This document shows positions 19,961-28,445 of a stretch of 64,000 bases of DNA, one piece after another. How positions within the stretch are numbered: the stretch's first letter is position 1; each line of letters starts with the position of its first letter. Made by a program: the position numbers and the translations under genes. The notes beneath the pieces are model-generated. The model had not been told where the DNA came from and did no database searches. It saw only the letters and a program-made list of their open reading frames with translations. Source of the stretch: Novosphingobium sp. SG751A (GTDB lineage Bacteria; Pseudomonadota; Alphaproteobacteria; Sphingomonadales; Sphingomonadaceae); the NCBI RefSeq assembly GCF_013149295.1, contig NZ_JABGCB010000011.1, positions 153,712-217,711 on the forward strand. The letters are read 5' to 3'.

Positions 19961-20392
19961 TTAGCCCTCCACAACCTGAATGCCCATGGCGCGGGCCGAA
20001 CCGGCGATGATCTTGACAGCAGCGTCCAGATCGTTGGCGTTCAGGTCCTTCATCTTGGCCTGAGCGATGTCAGCGAGCTGAGCGGTGGTGATCGTGCCAG
20101 CCGAATCCTTGCCCGGAGCCTTCGAACCCGACTTCAGGCCCAGCGCCTTCTTGATGAAGAAGGTGGCGGGCGGGGTCTTGGTCACGAACGAGAACGACTT
20201 GTCCGAATAGACCGTGATCACGGTGGGCAGCGGGGTGCCGGGCTCTACGCCCTGGGTGGCCGCGTTGAATTCCTTACAGAAACCCATGATGTTGACGCCG
20301 CGCTGACCCAGAGCCGGGCCGATCGGCGGGCTGGGCTTGGCTTGGCCGGCTGCGATCTGCAGCTTGATGTAACCGTCAATTTTCTTGGCCAC
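19961..20392 (-). CDS. rplK: 50S ribosomal protein L11
   Basis: 143 aa, full length. L11 binds the GTPase-centre region of 23S rRNA with L10/L12. The N-terminus [20 protein letters not shown] and the [20 protein letters not shown] motif are typical, and the C-terminal RNA-binding domain ends [13 protein letters not shown]. It is the first gene of the rplK-rplA operon. The 175-bp upstream region must carry the promoter; no secE-nusG genes lie upstream in this window, since an IclR gene follows instead. Confidence 0.99.
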   Translation of the reverse strand: MAKKIDGYIKLQIAAGQAKPSPPIGPALGQRGVNIMGFCKEFNAATQGVEPGTPLPTVITVYSDKSFSFVTKTPPATFFIKKALGLKSGSKAPGKDSAGTITTAQLADIAQAKMKDLNANDLDAAVKIIAGSARAMGIQVVEG

Positions 20393-20567
20393 GATGGCCT
20401 CCTTTCATCCTGTACGAGCCGGCGGGCCGACCCTTCAGATCAAGCGGTCGAACGGCGCCCGAAGGCCCCTCCCGCGCGGAAATACCGAAAGAATCGGGCA
20501 AGCCCGCCTCATTCGGCAAGCGGTGGCCCATACAGCTTTGTCGGGTAATTGCAAGCGGGGCTGCGCC

Positions 20568-21314
20568 TCAGCCTTCAAAAAGCCCCGCCGTGCGCATCAG
20601 CAGCCCGGCCACGCGCTGCTCCACGTCCGCATCGAAACGTACCGATGGCACCGCCACGGCAAAGGCGCCGATCACCTCGCCGTCCGCCATCGCCGCACAG
20701 GCCAGACCCTCGATACCCACCGAATATTCGCTGCCGGTGCGGCCATAGCCGCGCTCACGCGTGCGGGCGATCTCGCGGCGCAGGTCCGCCGCGCTCACCA
20801 GCGTGGCCTCGGTAAAACTCTCGCGTCGGCTCTCGCGCAGGTAGCGTTCGACCTCTGCATCCGGCATCGCGGCCAAAATCGCCTTGCCCGCCGCCAGCCC
20901 ATGCAAAGGCGCCCGCGCGCCCACGGCAATTGCATAGCGCAGCGCATGTTCGCTGCTCTCGGTCACCAGCGTCTGCAATTGCCAGCCATCGCGGACAAAG
21001 AACGAGGCCGTTTCGTTCAATTGCACCCGCAGAGCGCGCACCAGCGGGGCCACCCGGTCCTCAAGGCTAGGCTCGGACCGGGCCTGCAAACGCTGCAATC
21101 CCGGACCCGGCAGATAATTGCGCCCGGCGCGCGCCAGATAGCCGCGCTCGACCAAGGTGGCGAGCAGATAGGACAGGCTGGAGACCGGAATCGCCAGCGC
21201 CCCGGCGATTTCCTGCGCCACGGCGGGGCCACCCCGCGCCACGACATATTCGATAATGTCGAGTGTGCGCATTGCCGATTTGACATGCGAGGTGGAAGTT
21301 CCAGCGTCAGCCAT
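20568..21314 (-). CDS. IclR-family transcriptional regulator
   Basis: 248 aa. The N-terminal winged helix (SAMRTLDIIEYVVARGGPAV, then YLLATLVERGYLARAGRNY) is followed by the IclR effector domain (about 85-248) with PLHGLAAGKAILAAMPD and YSVGIEGLACAAM. The start at MADAGTSTSH has GGAGG 5 nt upstream; the open frame extends 31 codons further without such a site. It is the 3' neighbour of the MetE-like gene on the same strand (58 bp gap) and probably regulates the adjacent catabolic genes. Effector unknown. Confidence 0.93.
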   Translation of the reverse strand: MADAGTSTSHVKSAMRTLDIIEYVVARGGPAVAQEIAGALAIPVSSLSYLLATLVERGYLARAGRNYLPGPGLQRLQARSEPSLEDRVAPLVRALRVQLNETASFFVRDGWQLQTLVTESSEHALRYAIAVGARAPLHGLAAGKAILAAMPDAEVERYLRESRRESFTEATLVSAADLRREIARTRERGYGRTGSEYSVGIEGLACAAMADGEVIGAFAVAVPSVRFDADVEQRVAGLLMRTAGLFEG

Positions 21315-21372
21315 GCCCCCTCCTATAGCCGCCTTGGCCCCCTGTAAAAGCCCTGTTACGCAAAAGCCCTGG

Positions 21373-22506
21373 TCAGACCCGCGCCCCGGCGATATCGGCG
21401 CCTTCACGCAGAGACCGCAGCTTTTTCCACGTCACATCCGGGTCAATCTTGCCATAACCGGCAAAGGTGCCAAACCCGCAGTCGGTGCTGGCCACCACGC
21501 GCTCGGCTCCCACGATCCCGGCAAAACGCTCGATGCGCTGGGCGATCAGTTCGGGATGTTCGACATAGTTCGAACAGGTGTCGATCAGGCCCGGCGCAAG
21601 GATCTTGTGATCGGGGATCTTGGCATCGGCCCAGACCTTCCACTCATGCTCGTGGCGCGGATTGGCCGCCTCGAACAGGATGGTGGCGGGGCGGGCTTTC
21701 AGGATGATATCGACCACGCGTTCCAGCGGAATGTCATGGTCATGCGGGCCTTCATAATTGCCCCAACAGATATGCATCCGCATCCGTTCAGGGGGAATAT
21801 TGGCGGTCGCAGCGTTCAAGGCGGCGACATTCTCCTCGGCCACCTTCAGGAATTCGGCCTCGCTCAGGTCCTGATAGCCGGTGTGGCGGCTCATCGCCAG
21901 ATCGGGGCAGTCGAGTTGCAGATAGAAGCCTTCATCGACGATGGTTTCATATTCGGTCCGCATCGCCTCGGCCAGATCGGCAAGGTAGGCTTCGTGGCTG
22001 GGGTAATATTTGTTGACCTGAAACGCGGTGATCAGGCCCGGCGAGGCGGCGTTCATGAAAGCCTGCGTGCCCTCGCGGCCCTCTTGCGCCAGCGCCGCCT
22101 TGAACCGACGGATGTCCTCATGCAACGGTTCCAGATTGACCAGCTTGATCGGCCCGACGCAGCTTGCCCGCACGAAATCCTGACTGCCCATCATCGCCGA
22201 CAGCTTCTTCACCAGCGCCGGATGCTCGGCCAGATCGAGCGCGGATTTGCGGTCCACATGGCCGCCAAACCCGCTCAGACGCTCGATCATATAGGTCGAA
22301 TAGCCGATCTTGCCGATCTCGCCATCCGAGACGATATCGACCCCGCATTCTACCTGATGGCGCACCGCCTCCTTCACCGCGGCCGAAACCTTGGCGTCAA
22401 ACTCCGCCGGATCATAGGCCTCCCCCCGGTCGCGCGCGATCAGCAGCGGCGTCAGGTTCTCCCCACGCGGCATGGAGCCAACATGGGTGGTGCGGATATG
22501 GGGCAT
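21373..22506 (-). CDS. MetE-like (cobalamin-independent methionine synthase family) methyltransferase
   Basis: 377 aa, corresponding to the C-terminal catalytic half of MetE only. Zinc ligands of the MetE site are conserved: H245 and C247 (MHICWGN), E279 (LFEAANP) and C343 (STDCGFG), plus D200 in QLDCPDLAM. Short proteins of this type include methyltransferases that act on thiols such as coenzyme M, as well as core methionine synthases. Position beside an IclR regulator and dehydrogenases suggests catabolic methyl or alkyl transfer rather than methionine synthesis; this is inference. A repeat element lies 69 bp upstream of its start. Confidence 0.85.
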   Translation of the reverse strand: MPHIRTTHVGSMPRGENLTPLLIARDRGEAYDPAEFDAKVSAAVKEAVRHQVECGVDIVSDGEIGKIGYSTYMIERLSGFGGHVDRKSALDLAEHPALVKKLSAMMGSQDFVRASCVGPIKLVNLEPLHEDIRRFKAALAQEGREGTQAFMNAASPGLITAFQVNKYYPSHEAYLADLAEAMRTEYETIVDEGFYLQLDCPDLAMSRHTGYQDLSEAEFLKVAEENVAALNAATANIPPERMRMHICWGNYEGPHDHDIPLERVVDIILKARPATILFEAANPRHEHEWKVWADAKIPDHKILAPGLIDTCSNYVEHPELIAQRIERFAGIVGAERVVASTDCGFGTFAGYGKIDPDVTWKKLRSLREGADIAGARV

Positions 22507-22575
22507 GTGTCCTCTCCTGTGACGGGCTTTTGCGTTCTCCTATATGAAATTATCGGATGGGTGAAGAAGGAAGTG

Positions 22576-22792
22576 TGCCTCCGGCGGGTTAAGGGTGGGA
22601 GCCCTTAACAATCCCGTTTTGGGGTGGTGCGAGGGGTTCATAGGTGGGATGGACTTCTAAAGCCTGCGGCGCGGCGAACACATCGCTTTCCGCGCCGCAG
22701 GCTTTCAAATTTCAAGGGTGCGCTCGACACCCAAGGCCAAACCCAAAGCGCAACGCAGACAGTAATGGGAGCGCGAGGGACTAGTCCCTCGC
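22576..22792. repeat. Composite palindromic element, copy 2 (short arm left, A-B type)
   Basis: Left end TGCCTCCGGCGGG with the compensated hairpin TTAAGGG-TGGGAG-CCCTTAA; centre AAAGCCTGCGGCGCGG (from 22659) with CGCGCCGCAGGCTTT (to 22705); right end a perfect 20-bp palindrome GCGAGGGACTAGTCCCTCGC (22773-22792). The long-arm B end lies 22 bp from the stop of the minus-strand alcohol dehydrogenase, and the short-arm end is 69 bp from the MetE-like start. It fills most of the 308-bp gap. Confidence 0.93.
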
Positions 22793-22814
22793 ATCATCTC
22801 TTCTCTTCAAAACC

Positions 22815-23924
22815 CTACCCCATCACCACCACCGGCTTGACCACCGCCCCGCTTTCCCCGGCCTCAATCGCCTCATTGATCTGCTCGAACGGAAACACCC
22901 CGATCAGTCGATCATAGGGAAACCGCCCCGCCAGATGATGCTCGATCAGCTCGGGCAGGAAGCCGAACAGGTCCGAATCCCCGCCAAGGATGCCCTTGAC
23001 CGTGCGCCCACCACCCATAAAGGCGGTTTCGTTGAAGGACAGCATGGCGGTGGGATCGCTGGCCCCGACGATGCCCAGCACGCCGCGCGGGGCAAGGAGG
23101 TTGAAGGCCCTCTCGATGATGCTGGCAAGGCCGGTGTTGTCGAAGGCATAGGCCAGCCCTTGGGGGCATAGCGCAGCGATCTTGCCGAACGGATCATCGC
23201 GCCCGTTGATCGCATGAGTCGCCCCCAATTCCAGCGCCAGCGCGCGGCGGTTTTCGTGCAGGTCCACCGCAATGATCGGATCGGCCCCGGCAATTTTCGC
23301 CGCCATCACCGCGGCTAGCCCCACCGCGCCTGCGCCAAAGATGGCAATCGGCATGCCCGCGCGCACCTTCATGCTGCGTAGCACCGCGCCTGCCCCGGTC
23401 ATCATCCCGCAGCCCAGCGGCGCAAGGCGCTCCAAAGGCACCTCACCCGCGCTGTCGGGCACGCGCACCACATTGCGCGCCGTGGCCAAGGCATAGGTGG
23501 CAAAGCTGCTTTGCCCAAAGAAATTGCCATGCACCGGCTCCTCGCCCGCATGCAGGGTAAAGCTGCCGTCAGCCCGCGCACCGGCAAAATTATGCGGAAA
23601 GAAATTGTAGCAATAGGTCGGCGCATGATCGTGACAGCATGGGCATGTGCCGCAGGAGTTAAAGCTCATCAGCACCCGGTCGCCCGGCTTCACATGAGTC
23701 ACGTCCGCGCCCACCGCCTCGACGATGCCCGCCCCTTCATGGCCCAGCACCACCGGCATGGGCGTGGGCAATTGCTGATCGCGCACGGCAAGGTCGGTGT
23801 GGCAAATGCCCGAGCCGACGATCCGCACCAACACCTCGTCATCGCGCGGATCATCAAGGCGCAACGTCTCGAGCGTCAAAGCACCATGGGGCTGACGGCA
23901 AACGGCAGCGGTAATTTCAGGCAT
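22815..23924 (-). CDS. Zinc-dependent alcohol dehydrogenase (MDR family)
   Basis: 369 aa. Catalytic zinc ligands C41 (GSGICHTD) and H62 (GHEGAG), and the structural zinc lobe C91, C94, C97, C105 (CGTCPCCHDHAPTYC), are complete. The Rossmann motif is IFGAGAVGLAAVMAAKIAGA with D in IAVDLHENR, indicating NAD preference. Overall it resembles aryl-alcohol/benzyl-alcohol dehydrogenases. The start MPEITAAVCRQPH has GGGAG upstream and follows the previous gene by 10 bp, so the two dehydrogenases form an operon. Substrate inferred only from family. Confidence 0.93.
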   Translation of the reverse strand: MPEITAAVCRQPHGALTLETLRLDDPRDDEVLVRIVGSGICHTDLAVRDQQLPTPMPVVLGHEGAGIVEAVGADVTHVKPGDRVLMSFNSCGTCPCCHDHAPTYCYNFFPHNFAGARADGSFTLHAGEEPVHGNFFGQSSFATYALATARNVVRVPDSAGEVPLERLAPLGCGMMTGAGAVLRSMKVRAGMPIAIFGAGAVGLAAVMAAKIAGADPIIAVDLHENRRALALELGATHAINGRDDPFGKIAALCPQGLAYAFDNTGLASIIERAFNLLAPRGVLGIVGASDPTAMLSFNETAFMGGGRTVKGILGGDSDLFGFLPELIEHHLAGRFPYDRLIGVFPFEQINEAIEAGESGAVVKPVVVMG

Positions 23925-23934
23925 AATGGCTCCC

Positions 23935-24948
23935 TTAAAGCGCGATAACGACCTTGCCGAACAGATCGGGCGAGGATTGATAGGCGAAGGCATCCTTGAC
24001 CTGGGCCATCGGGAATACCCGATCGACCACCGGCCTGATGCGATTGCTATCGATAAAAGCATTCAGCTCCAAGGCCATCGCTTTCGACCCGACGAAAATA
24101 CCGCGCAGGCTGGCGCCCTTCATCATCAACCCATGGGGGCTGGTATCGCCCTCGCGGGTCAACACGCCGATCAGCGCGATTTCGCCGCCAAAGCCCACCG
24201 CCGCGATGGATTGGGCCAGCGTGCCCGCCCCGCCCACTTCGACCACATGTTCAAAGCCGCCATTGGTATGGGTGGCCGCCTGCGCGCCCCATTGCGGGAC
24301 CTCGCGGTAATTGACCGTGGCGTCCGCACCCAGCGCCGCCACGCGCTCCTGCTTGCCCGCGCTGCCGCTGGTGGCCACCACGCGCGCGCCCGCCGCCTTG
24401 GCGATCTGCAACGCCATCAGAGACACGCCGCCGGTGCCCAGCACCAGCACATTGTCGCCCGCCTGCACAGGGCGCGGCCCGCCCATCAAGGCATTCCACG
24501 CCGTCACCCCGGCGCAGGGCAGACAGGCCGCTTCCTCAAAGCTGAGCGTGCGGGCGATGCGGATCACCCCTTGCGCGGGCAGTACGACATATTCGGCCAG
24601 CATACCATTGGCCCCGCTGGCCCCCAGCGCAGGCCCCACGCCCGGATTGGGCGGCCCTTCGAGCCAGTGCTGAAAAAAGATCCCCGCCACCCGGTCGCCC
24701 AGCGCCAGATCATGCACCCCGTCGCCCAGCCCGACGATCTCGCCCGCGCCATCGGAAAAGGGCACGATATCCTCGGCCACCGGCCCGCCGATATAGACGC
24801 CGCGCACGATCGCCTGATCACGGAAATTGAGCGAGCAGGCCCGCACCCGGATCAACACCTCGCCCCAGCCGGGGCGCGGCACATCGCGTTCGACCAGATG
24901 CAGGTCATCGAGGCTGGTCGCCCCTTTGCGCAGAACCCATGCCTTCAT
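23935..24948 (-). CDS. NAD(P)-dependent alcohol dehydrogenase / zinc-free MDR oxidoreductase
   Basis: 337 aa MDR protein that lacks the structural zinc cysteines of its neighbour. The cofactor site is LVLGTGGVSLMALQIAKAAG. The catalytic region reads VRACSLNFRDQAIVRG, as in quinone-oxidoreductase-like and related MDR enzymes that act without zinc. It is the first gene of the minus-strand pair and is divergent from a SnoaL-like gene, with a palindrome in the 153-bp promoter region. Role in a catabolic pathway is inferred from context. Confidence 0.9.
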   Translation of the reverse strand: MKAWVLRKGATSLDDLHLVERDVPRPGWGEVLIRVRACSLNFRDQAIVRGVYIGGPVAEDIVPFSDGAGEIVGLGDGVHDLALGDRVAGIFFQHWLEGPPNPGVGPALGASGANGMLAEYVVLPAQGVIRIARTLSFEEAACLPCAGVTAWNALMGGPRPVQAGDNVLVLGTGGVSLMALQIAKAAGARVVATSGSAGKQERVAALGADATVNYREVPQWGAQAATHTNGGFEHVVEVGGAGTLAQSIAAVGFGGEIALIGVLTREGDTSPHGLMMKGASLRGIFVGSKAMALELNAFIDSNRIRPVVDRVFPMAQVKDAFAYQSSPDLFGKVVIAL

Positions 24949-24998
24949 AGCGTCCTCCTCCGATGCTGCTTGCCCCCGCTCTGCCGGGGTGTAATTTG

Positions 24999-25011
24999 TA
25001 TGTAATACATA
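24999..25011. promoter_or_regulatory. Palindromic operator candidate in a divergent promoter
   Basis: TATGTA-A-TACATA is a perfect inverted repeat (6-bp arms, 1-bp centre) in the 153-bp gap between the MDR dehydrogenase and the SnoaL-like gene. On the minus strand TTGCGA lies 16-17 bp before it, so the palindrome would cover the -10 region of the dehydrogenase operon. The binding protein is unknown; the IclR-type regulator at 20568-21314 is one candidate. Confidence 0.45.
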
Positions 25012-25101
25012 TTTCTTGCTTTGATATTCGCAACCATGAAGTTATCACATGGACGACAAAGATTCACAGAGTCCCAAGACTCGTTTCTCCGGGAGAGTAC
25101 C

Positions 25102-25833
25102 ATGGCTGAAGCAACCCTCGCAGACCTTGCCGCGCGCCTTGAGCGCGTTGAGCACGATCTGGCCATTCAACAAGATATCCACCAGATCCGCCGTATCCAG
25201 TACACCTATGGCTTCTTCATTGATAAATCACAATATAATGAAGTGGTCGACCTCTTCTCCGATGAAGGCGAAGTGTGGTTCCTTGGCGGGATTTACAAGG
25301 GCAAGGCCGGGGTCCGCCGCCTCTATATCGAGCGGTTCCAGACCAATTTCACCCAAGGCCATAACGGCCCGCGCTATGGCTGGCTGCTCGACCATCCCCA
25401 GCTGCAGATGGTGATCGACGTATCGCCCGACCGCAAGACCGCCCATGTGCGCGGCCGCTCGATGATGCAGGCGGGCCTGCACGAAAGCGCCGAGGGCAAC
25501 CAGCGCGCATGGTGGGAAGGCGGCCTCTATGAAAACGAATATATCCGCGAGGCCAATGAGGCGGGCGAACTGGTCTGGAAGATCAAGGCGCTGCGCTACT
25601 ATCCCTTCTGGCACGGCACCTTCGCCGATGGCTGGGCCAAGACCCCCATCGACTATATCCCGATGACCAAGACGCTCTTCCCCGAAGATCCGCTCGGCCC
25701 CGATGCGCTGGTCGATCCCCTGCCCCGCCTGTGGCCCGCCACCGATACGGTGCCTTTCCACTATCCCCACCCCGTGACCGGCGCGCCCATCGTGCTGGAT
25801 AATTCGCGGGCGCGGGAAGGGTTCAAGGACTAA
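25102..25833 (+). CDS. SnoaL-like / NTF2-fold family protein (243 aa)
   Basis: A coiled N-terminus (LADLAARLERVEHDLAIQQD) leads into the NTF2-like alpha+beta cone fold: IHQIRRIQYTYGFFIDKSQY, then VVDLFSDEGEVWFLGGIYKG. The family holds dehydratases, isomerases and hydrolases of small substrates, and many members of unknown function occur in sphingomonad aromatic and steroid degradation clusters. Start MAEATLADLA has GGGAGAG 6 nt upstream and trims a 27-codon extension lacking a binding site. A repeat begins 12 bp after the stop. Confidence 0.8.
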   Translation: MAEATLADLAARLERVEHDLAIQQDIHQIRRIQYTYGFFIDKSQYNEVVDLFSDEGEVWFLGGIYKGKAGVRRLYIERFQTNFTQGHNGPRYGWLLDHPQLQMVIDVSPDRKTAHVRGRSMMQAGLHESAEGNQRAWWEGGLYENEYIREANEAGELVWKIKALRYYPFWHGTFADGWAKTPIDYIPMTKTLFPEDPLGPDALVDPLPRLWPATDTVPFHYPHPVTGAPIVLDNSRAREGFKD

Positions 25834-25845
25834 GAAGGGGTTTAT

Positions 25846-26064
25846 GCGAGGGTCTAGACCCTCGCGCTCCCATTACTGTCCTCGTTGCGCATGGATTTGG
25901 GCGTTTTGTGCCGGACGCTATGCTTGAAATTGAAAGCCTGCGGCGCGGATAGGGCTGCGCTCGCCGCACCGCAGGCTTTAAACCCCAATCACCCCAACAT
26001 GCCCCCGAAACACCACCCCATAATGGGATTGCAAAGGGACAAGTCCCTTTGCCCGCCGGAGGCA
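25846..26064. repeat. Composite palindromic element, copy 3 (long arm left, B-A type)
   Basis: Left end perfect palindrome GCGAGGGTCTAGACCCTCGC (25846-25865) followed by GCTCCCATTACTGTC; centre AAAGCCTGCGGCGCGG (25933) with a diverged partner CGCACCGCAGGCTTT (to 25979); right end CAAAGGGACAAGTCCCTTTG then GCCGGAGGCA. The long-arm B end is 12 bp after the SnoaL-like stop; the short-arm end is 22 bp before the next start. Confidence 0.93.
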
Positions 26065-26086
26065 AACCCTGCTAAAGCTCATCCCT

Positions 26087-26521
26087 ATGACCGACCTTGA
26101 CCGCCTGCTTGCCGAACACGCCATTGCCCGCCTCATCACACGCTACGTCCACCTCAACGACGCTGGCCGCTGGGAAGACCTTGCCGCGCTTTACACGCAG
26201 GACGGCCGCATGAACCGCCCCACCGCGCCCGACAGTTTCACGACCGGGCGCGAGGCTATTCTGGCCGCGTTTCAGGCCCGCCCGCCGCGCGCAAGTCGGC
26301 ATATCGTGGCCAATATCGTGGTGGACGTCGCCGATGATGGGCAAAGCGCGGATGCCTATAGCCAGCTCCTGCTCTTCACCGGCGAGGCGGACGGCGCAGG
26401 CTTACCCATGCAGTCGCCCAAGCCGCCTTTGGTAGGCAGCTATCAGGACCGTCTGGTGCTGGAATCGGGCGCATGGAAATTTGCCGAGCGGCGCGGCAGC
26501 CTGGATTTCCGCCAAGCCTAA
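26087..26521 (+). CDS. SnoaL-like nuclear-transport-factor-2 family protein (144 aa)
   Basis: 144 aa single NTF2-like domain: IARLITRYVHLNDAGRWEDL, ALYTQDGRM, then RHIVANIVVDV and a final WKFAERRGSLDF strand. It is shorter than, and clearly different from, the 243-aa SnoaL-like protein upstream, but points the same way and may belong to the same pathway. No catalytic residues are assigned. Its final 4 bp overlap the convergent cdd gene. Confidence 0.85.
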   Translation: MTDLDRLLAEHAIARLITRYVHLNDAGRWEDLAALYTQDGRMNRPTAPDSFTTGREAILAAFQARPPRASRHIVANIVVDVADDGQSADAYSQLLLFTGEADGAGLPMQSPKPPLVGSYQDRLVLESGAWKFAERRGSLDFRQA

Positions 26522-26958
26522 AGCAGGTTCGCAGGTCCAAAGGCCAAAGGCAGCAATTCCGACAGCTTCATTTCCGCCACGCCATCGGCCGATGCGCTCC
26601 ACACCACCGGGTCGGTGTCGCCCAGTTGCGCCAGTTCGTTGAGCACCTGACGGCAGCGCCCGCAAGGCGTGACCGGTCCCGGTCCGGGTTGGGCCACGCC
26701 ATCCTCGCCCGGCGTGCCGCCGATCACCGCCACGGCCACCAGTCCGCCGCGCACGCCATCGGCCATCGCCCGCGACACGGCCACCGTTTCCGCGCAGAGC
26801 GCCAGCCCATAGGAGGCATTCTCAACATTGGCGCCGGTCACCACGCTGCCATCGGCAAAGCCCAGCGCCGCGCCGACATGAAAGGCCGAATAGGGCGCAT
26901 AGGCAAGGGCAGAAGCCGCGCGGGCAGCAGCGATCAGAGTGTCACGATCATGGGTCAT
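26518..26958 (-). CDS. cdd: Cytidine deaminase
   Basis: 146 aa, homotetrameric-type length. Zinc site: the Cys-Ala-Glu of LCAETVAVSRAM and the PCGRC motif (TPCGRCRQVLNE) are intact; NVENASYG binds the nucleoside. It deaminates cytidine and deoxycytidine to uridine forms in pyrimidine salvage. The gene is transcribed after the GH25-like gene with an 8-bp gap, so they probably share a transcript. Confidence 0.96.
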   Translation of the reverse strand: MTHDRDTLIAAARAASALAYAPYSAFHVGAALGFADGSVVTGANVENASYGLALCAETVAVSRAMADGVRGGLVAVAVIGGTPGEDGVAQPGPGPVTPCGRCRQVLNELAQLGDTDPVVWSASADGVAEMKLSELLPLAFGPANLL

Positions 26959-26966
26959 CCGCTATT

Positions 26967-27695
26967 TTACCTCTGCACCACAACCCAACGCAAGGGCTGC
27001 TCGGCCGCCGAGGTTTGCAAGCCCGAATTGGCCGTCCACAGCGCCCATGGCCGCCCGCCATAATCGGGCTGCACCCGGTCCGCACTCAGCCACAGCGCGC
27101 GGTCGAGCGTGGCGGCGATGGGATAGGTCTTTTCAAATTCACGCCCCAGTTTCAGCACCGCAGGCTTGCCCGTATGCGTCTCGATCTGGTTGAGGAAGGT
27201 CATCAGCTCGCTGACCACAGCGGCGTCCGAGACCGGCACCGGGCAATGATCGGCCAGTTGTTCCAGTTCAACCGCAGGGGGCAGCATCTTCTTGTCGCGC
27301 GGGACCACGGTGACGAAATTGGCGGCCTGCTTGTCGGCGGGCTGGCACGGATCATATTTGTGCAGCGCCCCCCATGGCAGGCCCGCGCTGCGCGCTGCGT
27401 CCAGATTTTTCACCACGGCGGGATCGCGTGCAAAGGCGCTGGCCGAGGCCTCGATATAGACGAAATTGGCGCCGATTGCCTTCAATGCGACAAAATCCAC
27501 CGGCCCATCCGCGCTGCCCACCAGCGCACCCTGCGTCGGGAAAGTGGTGCGGTCGGGCTGCCAGTGGCGCATGCTCCACCAAGCCCAGACCCCGCCCATG
27601 ATGCCCAGCAGCGCCACCACCGCCAACAGGCGCCAGAGAAGCGAAGGGCGCCCGCTACGGCCTTTGCCGCGCGGACGGGTTTTGGTTTTTGCCAT
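26967..27695 (-). CDS. GH25-like membrane-anchored protein, probably catalytically degenerate
   Basis: 242 aa. A basic N-terminus is followed by one transmembrane helix (about 19-40) and a periplasmic domain resembling glycoside hydrolase family 25 (1,4-beta-N-acetylmuramoylhydrolase). NFVYIEASASAFARDPAVVK matches the GH25 second strand. However, the first-strand GIDVS motif with the catalytic Asp reads GALVG (56-60), and the WQY-type C-terminal motif is reduced to LRWVVVQR. It may bind but not cleave peptidoglycan. ATG at 27695 was chosen over a TTG nine bases upstream. Confidence 0.72.
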   Translation of the reverse strand: MAKTKTRPRGKGRSGRPSLLWRLLAVVALLGIMGGVWAWWSMRHWQPDRTTFPTQGALVGSADGPVDFVALKAIGANFVYIEASASAFARDPAVVKNLDAARSAGLPWGALHKYDPCQPADKQAANFVTVVPRDKKMLPPAVELEQLADHCPVPVSDAAVVSELMTFLNQIETHTGKPAVLKLGREFEKTYPIAATLDRALWLSADRVQPDYGGRPWALWTANSGLQTSAAEQPLRWVVVQR

Positions 27696-27746
27696 GTTAT
27701 TCAACGTTCTTTGTGATGGCCCGTCCGCATGAAACGCGAATCGTCA

Positions 27747-28265
27747 TCAGGCCTTGATATGCAGTACGCAAATCAGCGTAAACAACCGGCGCGCCGTGGG
27801 GAAGTCGGTTTCCACCTTGCCCTCCAGCCTTTCGAGCAGAAGTTCGGCGGCATGGTTGTGGACCCCGCGCCGGGCCATGTCGATCGTCTCGATTTCTTTG
27901 GCCGAAGCCTTGCGGATGGCCTGATAATAGCTCTCGCAAATGGCGAAATATTCGCGAATCGAGCGGCGGAAGCGCCCCATCCCCAGCATGATCGTTTCAA
28001 GCAGCTCGCCCTCATGCCCCTCGCGCCCGTCGCTGATCTCCATCGACAGGCGGCCGTCATGCACGGCCAAGCGTACCGCATAGGGGCCATGATAGCCCGA
28101 ATCCCAGATCCGCAAGGGCTTGAAAACATTGTCCTCGATCAGATCGAACACCGCCACGCGCCGCTCCTGCTCGATGTCGTCATTGCGACGCAGAATCGTC
28201 GTTTCATCCAGGTCGATGCTGGAAATGCGCGCAGAGGGCGCAACGGGAGGCAGGTTGGACAGCAT
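27747..28265 (-). CDS. UPF0262 family protein
   Basis: 172 aa, full length for this alphaproteobacterial family of unknown function. Conserved stretches include SSIDLDETTILRRNDDIEQE, AVFDLIEDN and the central MGRFRRSIREYFAICESYYQ. It is divergent from dnaB, a neighbourhood that supports the family call. The shared 180-bp promoter region has short direct repeats. Confidence 0.9.
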   Translation of the reverse strand: MLSNLPPVAPSARISSIDLDETTILRRNDDIEQERRVAVFDLIEDNVFKPLRIWDSGYHGPYAVRLAVHDGRLSMEISDGREGHEGELLETIMLGMGRFRRSIREYFAICESYYQAIRKASAKEIETIDMARRGVHNHAAELLLERLEGKVETDFPTARRLFTLICVLHIKA

Positions 28266-28307
28266 AAGACTGCCTCATTTCGCAAATGCGAGGGGCGCAG
28301 GCAAGGG

Positions 28308-28355
28308 GGTGCAAGGAACTATGGTGCAAACCCTGATGGCCCCATGGTGCAAACC
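28308..28355. repeat. Direct repeats in the UPF0262/dnaB promoter region
   Basis: ATGGTGCAAACC occurs at 28321-28332 and 28344-28355 (23 bp apart), with a shorter GGTGCAA at 28308-28314. It is in the divergent intergenic region about 90-140 bp before dnaB. Could be a regulator-binding array or a small tandem duplication; no protein is assigned. Confidence 0.35.
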
Positions 28356-28445
28356 TTAAAGACGGACCAATCCCCATTATCCACAGGGTCGTTTGCAACA
28401 CACCCCATTGCGCCGCCCCGCCGCTGGGCGCATGAGGGCCCATCC

